Shown here one piece after another: positions 36,380 to 42,209 of a stretch of DNA of 42,209 nt. This DNA comes from Elysia marginata (Eukaryota > Mollusca > Gastropoda > Plakobranchidae): contig BMAT01006864.1 in NCBI GenBank assembly GCA_019649035.1, positions 107,288 through 149,496 of the forward strand, given 5' to 3'. The notes under the pieces are model-generated. The model had not been told where the DNA came from. It was given only the letters and a program-made list of their open reading frames with translations, and did no database searches. The stretch's first letter is position 1, and every line of letters starts with the position of its first letter. Made by a program: the position numbers and the translations under genes.

Positions 36380-36900
36380 ACTTTAGACTCTTCCACTAGA
36401 TATATTGAAATAAATTCCTATTTTCATAAATCTAATAAGCATTATCCTTAATCTAGATATCTAGATCTAGATCATGTAGGGCTAAATCTAGATCTATAGG
36501 CCCTATAGAATATATACAGAATTAGAGGCAATTTCTATACTTTCGGATTCCAGGAGAGCTAGATCTAGAAATCAATTTTGAAAATTCATTTGGTATTTTG
36601 CATGGTTTGGACTGATCTGTAATAGATATTAGCATTTGATGTAAAGGTATAGTAATCTATAGGGGGGTGTTAGTTGACATGAAATGTTGTTGTGAAGCGC
36701 CAGGATTGTTATAGGGACAGAGAATGGGAACTTGGATTTTATTACATCTAGGCCTACAGTTTGCGGGTGTTTTAGTATTAAAGGTCTATCAATTGTTGTT
36801 TTTTTCGTTTATTAACGCAAGCCTAAATAGATTTTAAAAAAGTCTAGGTCTCTTAAGAGGAAATCTATTTCTAGGCATACTTTTTTAAAATTAAAGATAT
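36380..36900. other. AT-rich tract with TCTAGATC motifs
   Basis: Repeated TCTAGATC/GATCTAGA strings (near 36450-36500 and 36560) like those in R2 and M1, with GGCCTATAG-type words. It may be a decayed relative of those repeats, but I cannot align it end to end. Confidence 0.45.
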
Positions 36901-37229
36901 TTTCAAATAACCTGCGCGCGATTTTTCATATCATAGGGGCCTAGTATTGTAGCTAATTTTCTAACATCGATTTGCCCTTCTTTCCTGTTCTTGCGTCTAC
37001 GGTCTGCAGCATAATTATGCTTACTTTATGCATCGAATATGATTTATTGAGTATTCCTTTTTTATCCTATTAAAGAAAAAAAATAAGACCCTGCCCAGAT
37101 ACTACTGAACCATTATATAAATTTATCGCAAAAACAATAATGAAATAGCCTGAAAGATTAAGTTTTGCTGTTTGAGGGAGGCGCACTGGTTAATTTAATA
37201 CTACTTCATTTAGTAGAGTAATGCTGGGC

Positions 37230-37370
37230 CCCTAGGCCTAGGCAGGGGAGTTGGCCGCAGCCCTTCCCACAACAAGATGGCGGACTACCTCGTCTCATCG
37301 TCATGCGAGCTGCGCGGGCGGCCAACAAAGCGAGAGAGGGGAGAACTGCCGCTGTTCTGGATCTAGTTAA
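37230..37370. promoter_or_regulatory. GC-richer patch with AAGATGGCGG; possible promoter
   Basis: Against the AT-rich surroundings this stretch has several CpGs (TGCGCGGGCG) and ACAAGATGGCGG at 37270-37281, the YY1-type motif often found at animal transcription starts. It lies 1.3 kb upstream of visible exon 1 and could serve DUOX, a plus-strand gene, or both. There is no TATA or expression evidence. Confidence 0.3.
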
Positions 37371-39060
37371 CTAATAGGGGAGTTGTTAAAATCTTTTGCT
37401 GTTACTGCTTTTTTTTTTCATTTTCATTCGGTAGCCTGGTCTGCGCTCTGTCATCGAATAGGTGTTGTCAAATTCAATAGAGATATAGGAGACGACCAAA
37501 ACACAACAGCTAAAAACTGTTGAATGTCGAAACCTTGTTCTGATCCCAAGGGTTTTTTAGTCTTATTGTAAAATACGACTGCCAATTAATCACCTTCTTC
37601 CCTGGATTAGAAGTTCACACAAGTGAAGTAACAGAAGGTGTGACCTACGCTAAAATATTAAATTTCACAGTTGCAGCATGAATTAGTTTGCTCTTGGCAG
37701 AGAAACTGCTTGATGATTTACCTCCGATGCTTTACGATTGAAGTTTTTTTTAGAAGATCCTGTCACCTAAACACGATACTGGCAGAGGAGACCTGAGGTC
37801 TTGATACACACAGAGATAGACTAACAGGCAGACCGAAAAAGACATACTAACAAAGATACATAGGGATTAAAAGAGAGACCGAGGTACAAAGAGAGGAAGA
37901 AAGAGGCATTGTGTGGAAAAGTGGGAGAGATGGCAGTCTTATATCCTCCCTTTTATAAGGAAAACAGTTCCGCAGATTTCATTGTCGATTGAAGAGTCAT
38001 TTTTTTTTTAAATGCTAACCATTATAATGAAGATAATGTCAAATGGACGGTGTTGTTGAGATCTATGTTGTCCATTGGTGTTGGAAGTGTTTAGCCTACA
38101 TTAAGTGAATAATTCTACACGGAATTTTTATAGACTTCTATTACATATCCGAGCCTTGAGCTTCATAAAACGAAGGGAAACAGCTTAAATATTTTTCAAG
38201 AACGAGGACCTGAGATGTTAGATATTGGCCAGGCTACTTGAAAAAGGATGTAAGTTAAACCGAGGTTTGGGGTAAGTCATGCATGACCTAGTGGAAGTCC
38301 TTGGTTTAGCCTATGGGGATAAAATATAATGTTGATATGCTTATGTCAACAAATGAACATAAATGGAGGTTGTGTTTAGTCTATGTCAACATCAGGGTTC
38401 CTTCGTAACAAGGAAGTACAGCTGCGCTCGATCTATTTTGTAAAAGTGTTATGTTTTTAATTTTCTGCTGTGTCAAAATGGTTTTTGTAGATTTTATTGG
38501 AAAACTCAAAGAGAAGTTGATTTTAACTCTCGGCATTTGGTTGGAGGTTTTTTTTTTTTGTTTTTATTTTTGTCTTTTTTTTTTTTAACTTTTTTGGAAC
38601 TTCATACTCTTTCATATTTAGAAAGATTTTTCAACATTAATATTTATTGAAATTACTTCATGGGCGGTTGCAGTGATTAGATGTAAACATCTGCCGACAT
38701 GTCTGCATTACCTTGAGCCCTATCTTCGTAGATAAGTCTGAGGTTTCTTATTATTGAGCCCTAGTTGTCTTATAGTACCGACACTTTAACTATTGAACAG
38801 ACTACAGATTAAAAATTAATGCAAAATATACTTATTGAGTGTAGGCTACTCAATTCTCGTTGGCGACCCCATGAAAGTATCATAGTTACAAAAGCAGGAT
38901 GGGAAAATGGCATTATTATAACAATGGTATTTATCTCCGTTTTGCGATTCTATCGAAACTCTGTTTCGTTCTATCTCGTTCTGAGTGCGATCTCTATGTC
39001 TATATTTGTTTGCGTCTATTTATCTCTGTCTGTTTCCGGGCCTATCTTCGTCTACCTCTG
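37371..39060. other. Upstream flank
   Basis: 1.7 kb of AT-rich DNA with poly-T runs near 38550-38590 and no recognised gene. Confidence 0.7.
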
Positions 39061-39062
39061 TC

Positions 39063-39082
39063 TCTGTCTTCTTGACTGTCTA

Positions 39083-39155
<73 letters not shown>

Positions 39156-39178
39156 CTCTCTCTTCTCTCTCCTCTGAC
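39063..39178. repeat. (TCTG)n-(TC)n microsatellite
   Basis: TCTG units pass into TC units, the same composite design as at 30021-30225, suggesting that composite recurs in this genome. Confidence 0.93.
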
Positions 39179-41190
39179 TTTTGGTCTCTCTCCTTTTCTT
39201 CCACCCACCTCTTCTGTCCACGTAGAAACATTTTTGTTTCACTGATATCTTAGCTTTTACAACTGTATATCTTGTTAGATACATGATATCGACTTCCATT
39301 TTAAACTGCCAGCTCTCTCGAACGATGCTACTTATCCGTCCGGTCGTCACTCGGTAACTACATGTCAACCTCTCCCCGTGGCTAATGTAAAGCAGAAAAG
39401 CCAAACAATGGTGGGTACCGAAAACATTTCTTAACGCAATATGAGGACAGACTGTCATGATAAAAGAAATAAATACACTATAACTATCTGTGTTATGCTT
39501 TTGACATTTGTTGGAAAGTAAAAACTGCCTGTCTAGAAAGTTCGATTGCATTAAGTTAGTGAGAAGAGAGGAACATGTACATCAAACATGGCCGCCAGCC
39601 TTCTTAGCATACACTGTGACGACGTGCATCGATATCAACCAAGAGAACAAGGAAGAAAATTCAAGATATCAAAATATAGTTTTGATCATTTTTGGATCAT
39701 TCCTTGTGCGTTTTGTTTCGTACAGTCTAACCGTGACTTTTATGCAATGTCTTCCATTAATTTAACCAACACATATTTTTCACTGCGACGATGCAGTTGC
39801 TTTAATTCACTTCGGTTCTACTTGTAGACAAAGAATCTGACGCCAACTATCATTAAGAATGGTTTTAAGAAAAGCTCCAATGTTTCTCAGAAAGATAATC
39901 TGGTGAATACAAGTGAAACTTTGGCTGTTCTCGTCAATTTAGATCTAAGTTTCACTTTCAGGCCGCTGACAAATGGCGTCGCTTTATGCGAATCTCATGT
40001 GTTATTAGTTTTTCTATTGTCTACAGAGCATGTTAAGCTCAAAACATGGGCCAAGAAAGATAAATTGGCTCTTACGGTTTCCAAAACAATATTTTCAATA
40101 ATGTGACGCAATGAAAGCTAAAGCAAGCACGAGTCATGATTTTGTAGTATGCCTACCGGGTGTAAAAATTATTTCACTGCTTTTCAAATGAAAAAAATAT
40201 ACTCGATCCAATTTATTTCTTCGTCTCAGAATTTTTATTTGAAGTTTTAAAAGGTTTATAACACAGACACAGAGTGAAGACGGGAGGTTAAGTAACGGTC
40301 GCCAGAATGGACTTCTTGCCGCCAGTCCGGATTCTATCTGCCGCGGACAATCAAAATGCAGTATTTCCCTTGGTTTTCACGGCAGATATTGTAGTTTGGT
40401 TGTCCTGGGCAGGTATGAAAAAAGTTATACCGAATACTCGATTGCAAATTCTGAATTATCTGCTGCCTGTATTATCACCTATGACCATTTTGTTTAACTT
40501 TTGAATGCACTAACTTATAAGATCAATATTATATGTGTGAATGATATCTTGCTTGAAATTATCTAGTCTTTATCTTTGTCAGACTTTGTGTTTTCTCGTT
40601 GTCACCTAACCTAGTTGAATTGAACAAGTTAGACCTAGTGTATACAATGAAATAAAGTTTCTTTTCGAAATCTGATTTCGCCGTCTTTATTGCATTTCTT
40701 CTTATAGCGATAATACACTTTTTGCATTTGTCATCGGCAGGAAGTGGGGTAAATTTGATTCTAAGAAAACAAAATACACCTGTAAAAAGCTGTCCTACAC
40801 CATAAAGAGGTGGAGGATTTGGGTACGTTAGCGTCAGGCGTCATTGAGCTTTTTCCCATGAGAATGTAAATTTTCCTCTCAAACGTTAATGGAAAACGAA
40901 TATGAAAAAAATGCAGCAGGATATACGCTTCACTGGGTGCATAGATTCTCTGCATAAAATAAATGTGATTTATCTTGTTATTTGTTTTTGATTAAATTAA
41001 CAAATTTTTGGACAAAAACGATGGCTGTTTTTGCTGTCATTTTCTTAAGAAACGCTTTGAGGCGGGGTTAACCACTGAATCTAGAAACGAGGTTTACTTG
41101 TCACTTCCTTTGCGCTGGTAAGGGGTAAAAAAGCAAAGCCTTGGCGCAACTTTTTGTGGTTATTTATAGGAAGACATGGTTGTAAAACTA
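39179..41190. other. Upstream flank
   Basis: AT-rich, with short plus-strand frames at 39508-39765, 39588-39827 (ATG in AAACATGGCC) and 39903-40106 that I do not recognise. No minus-strand signal-peptide exon with a phase 1 donor was found. Confidence 0.5.
40307..40504 (+). CDS. Weak open frame, possible gene or exon upstream of DUOX
   Basis: An ATG in fair context (CCAGAATGG) opens a 65-aa frame whose start, MDFLPPVRILSAADNQNAVF, is followed by a hydrophobic stretch (PLVFTADIVVWLSWA). A GTATGA donor follows Trp-Ala at 40412, and an AATAAA lies at 40651-40656 if unspliced. I do not recognise the protein. It is on the opposite strand to DUOX, and DUOXA maturation factors neighbour DUOX head-to-head in vertebrates, but this sequence does not clearly match DUOXA. 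Confidence 0.15.
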   Translation: MDFLPPVRILSAADNQNAVFPLVFTADIVVWLSWAGMKKVIPNTRLQILNYLLPVLSPMTILFNF

Positions 41191-41191
41191 A

Positions 41192-41192
<1 letters not shown>

Positions 41193-41222
<30 letters not shown>

Positions 41223-41246
41223 CTTCTTCTTCTTCTTTTTCTTCTT
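41193..41246. repeat. (TTC)n microsatellite
   Basis: About 15 TTC triplets, imperfect at the right end. Confidence 0.95.
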
Positions 41247-42181
41247 TAAAGGATTTTTTTTTCAGCTCTGAGGTGAGCCAAAAAATTTGTTGCTAAATTT
41301 GTTGTAGATTCCTCAATTTCTTCTCTTTTTCACTTTGTAGAGCAGGCAGTCTTGAGAAATGGGTTCAGTTGTCTATGCAGTGCTTCCGCACCAGCATATT
41401 TCTATTTCCCTAATGTAAAAATTCTGAATAGGTTTTGTAAACTCTTTCAACCACTGGAAATGAGTCTTAATTTGATAATGGAAGGTAGTCTGGTATGGCA
41501 ATCTCAGAAAAGCTTGTTTTCAATACCTTCAAATACAACAAACATAAAAGCGTGCTATCATGCTTCTGTATGAAGTTATAGCCATTTGAAGTTGGCAGGG
41601 TTAGGTCTTACGAAATTTCAGAAAAGAGCATTGAAAGTTCAGACGAATATAAAAGCGTTGAGACCTTAGCAACCATATTATTAAAATTAAACATAAGACA
41701 TTAAATTTCAGCATAAATTAGGTGTGAAAACTGTTTAGAAATGGTTTAGCGTCAATATATATCTATCTCGTATAATAAAAAAATGACTTTAAATTGCCCA
41801 CTAAACATTCAAGGCCTATATCTCAATATTAAGCCATTGGACTTACGACTCATTTGGAAAGAATGCCAGATTGATTTGCAACACTATTATGGCCAATTCT
41901 TAATCTAACGAGGGATGTTTATTCCTTTTTGCTAATTCGTAAAAATCTTGTTTTTATTGTTAGAACCTTTGTGGTCCTTCTAATTCAACCAGTCTCATGC
42001 GGCTTTCTCGGTCATGGTACTAAATGGGAGAGCTCCATGAACTTAAAAACATTAGTGGTAAGATAGAATGATATGGAGGTGGTGGTTGGCTTTTTTATTT
42101 TTTGAAGAGCAGTTCATAAATTAGAAACCGTGCACCGGATGTTGAAAAATGTAGATTATTAATCTGTGTGTTACTTTTCTT
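41247..42181. other. Upstream flank, window end
   Basis: AT-rich. A 73-aa plus-strand frame at 41352-41573 is not recognisable; nothing else seen. Confidence 0.6.
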
Positions 42182-42209
42182 TGTTGTTGTTGTTGATGAT
42201 GATGATGAT
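42182..42209. repeat. (TTG)n-(ATG)n microsatellite at window edge
   Basis: TTG triplets then ATG triplets, cut by the end of the window. Confidence 0.9.

Noticed and set aside
39042-39551. 169-aa minus-strand frame upstream of DUOX
   Set aside because: A third of it is Arg/Glu repeat from the TC tract and the rest matches no family; it has no convincing signal peptide or phase 1 donor to be the missing DUOX exon.

Overview
The window is animal (eukaryotic) genomic DNA. It is AT-rich, a single gene is spread over 33 recognisable exons with GT-AG introns, and there are tRNA-derived SINEs, a MITE-like family, a mariner remnant and many microsatellites. The encoded protein and the modular tRNA-SINEs suggest an invertebrate, most likely a mollusc. 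That placement is an inference. Two runs of N (30 and 7 bases) show this is a draft assembly.

The gene is a dual oxidase (DUOX) on the minus strand. It runs from the first exon I can recognise (35829-35933) to the stop codon at 1294-1296. All 33 exons join in phase into one uninterrupted reading frame of 1588 residues plus stop. In order it encodes an extracellular animal haem-peroxidase-like domain (exons 1-12), a Gly/Ser/Thr-rich linker and first membrane helix (13-14), a cytosolic PH-like region (15-17), EF-hands (18-20), the six-helix ferric-reductase haem core (22-28), the FAD site (29) and the NADPH-binding domain ending in His-His-Phe-Glu-Asn-Phe (30-33). Only the exon with the start codon and signal peptide is missing: the first visible exon opens in phase 1, and I could not find a convincing upstream partner in the remaining 6.3 kb. 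The gene would make hydrogen peroxide outside the cell from cytosolic NADPH under calcium control.

The introns hold the rest of the interest. SINE family A has two copies (3432-3681 minus, 27494-27742 plus) with target-site duplications. SINE family B (19828-20127 minus) has a different tRNA-like head but shares a core of about 40 bp with family A. A TA-flanked inverted-terminal-repeat element occurs at 24436-24718 and, inverted, at 27223-27848, where a family A SINE is nested in it. A second dispersed repeat occurs inverted at 23001-23181 and 29087-29243. The 3' half of a mariner transposase lies at 33529-34000. There are minisatellites of 43 bp (6311-6511) and 54 bp (16306-16469) periods.

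Region by region: 1-1293 is the 3' flank or 3' UTR with no other gene seen; 1294-35933 is DUOX; 35934-42209 is the upstream flank. The flank contains TCTAGATC-rich AT DNA (about 36.4-36.9 kb), a GC-richer patch with an AAGATGGCGG motif (37.2-37.4 kb) that could be a promoter, simple repeats, and a weak plus-strand open frame near 40.3 kb. I found no undescribed multi-gene system. The most unusual items are the SINE core shared across families, the nested and mirrored repeats around 26.1 kb, and the residue changes at the peroxidase distal site and second EF-hand.
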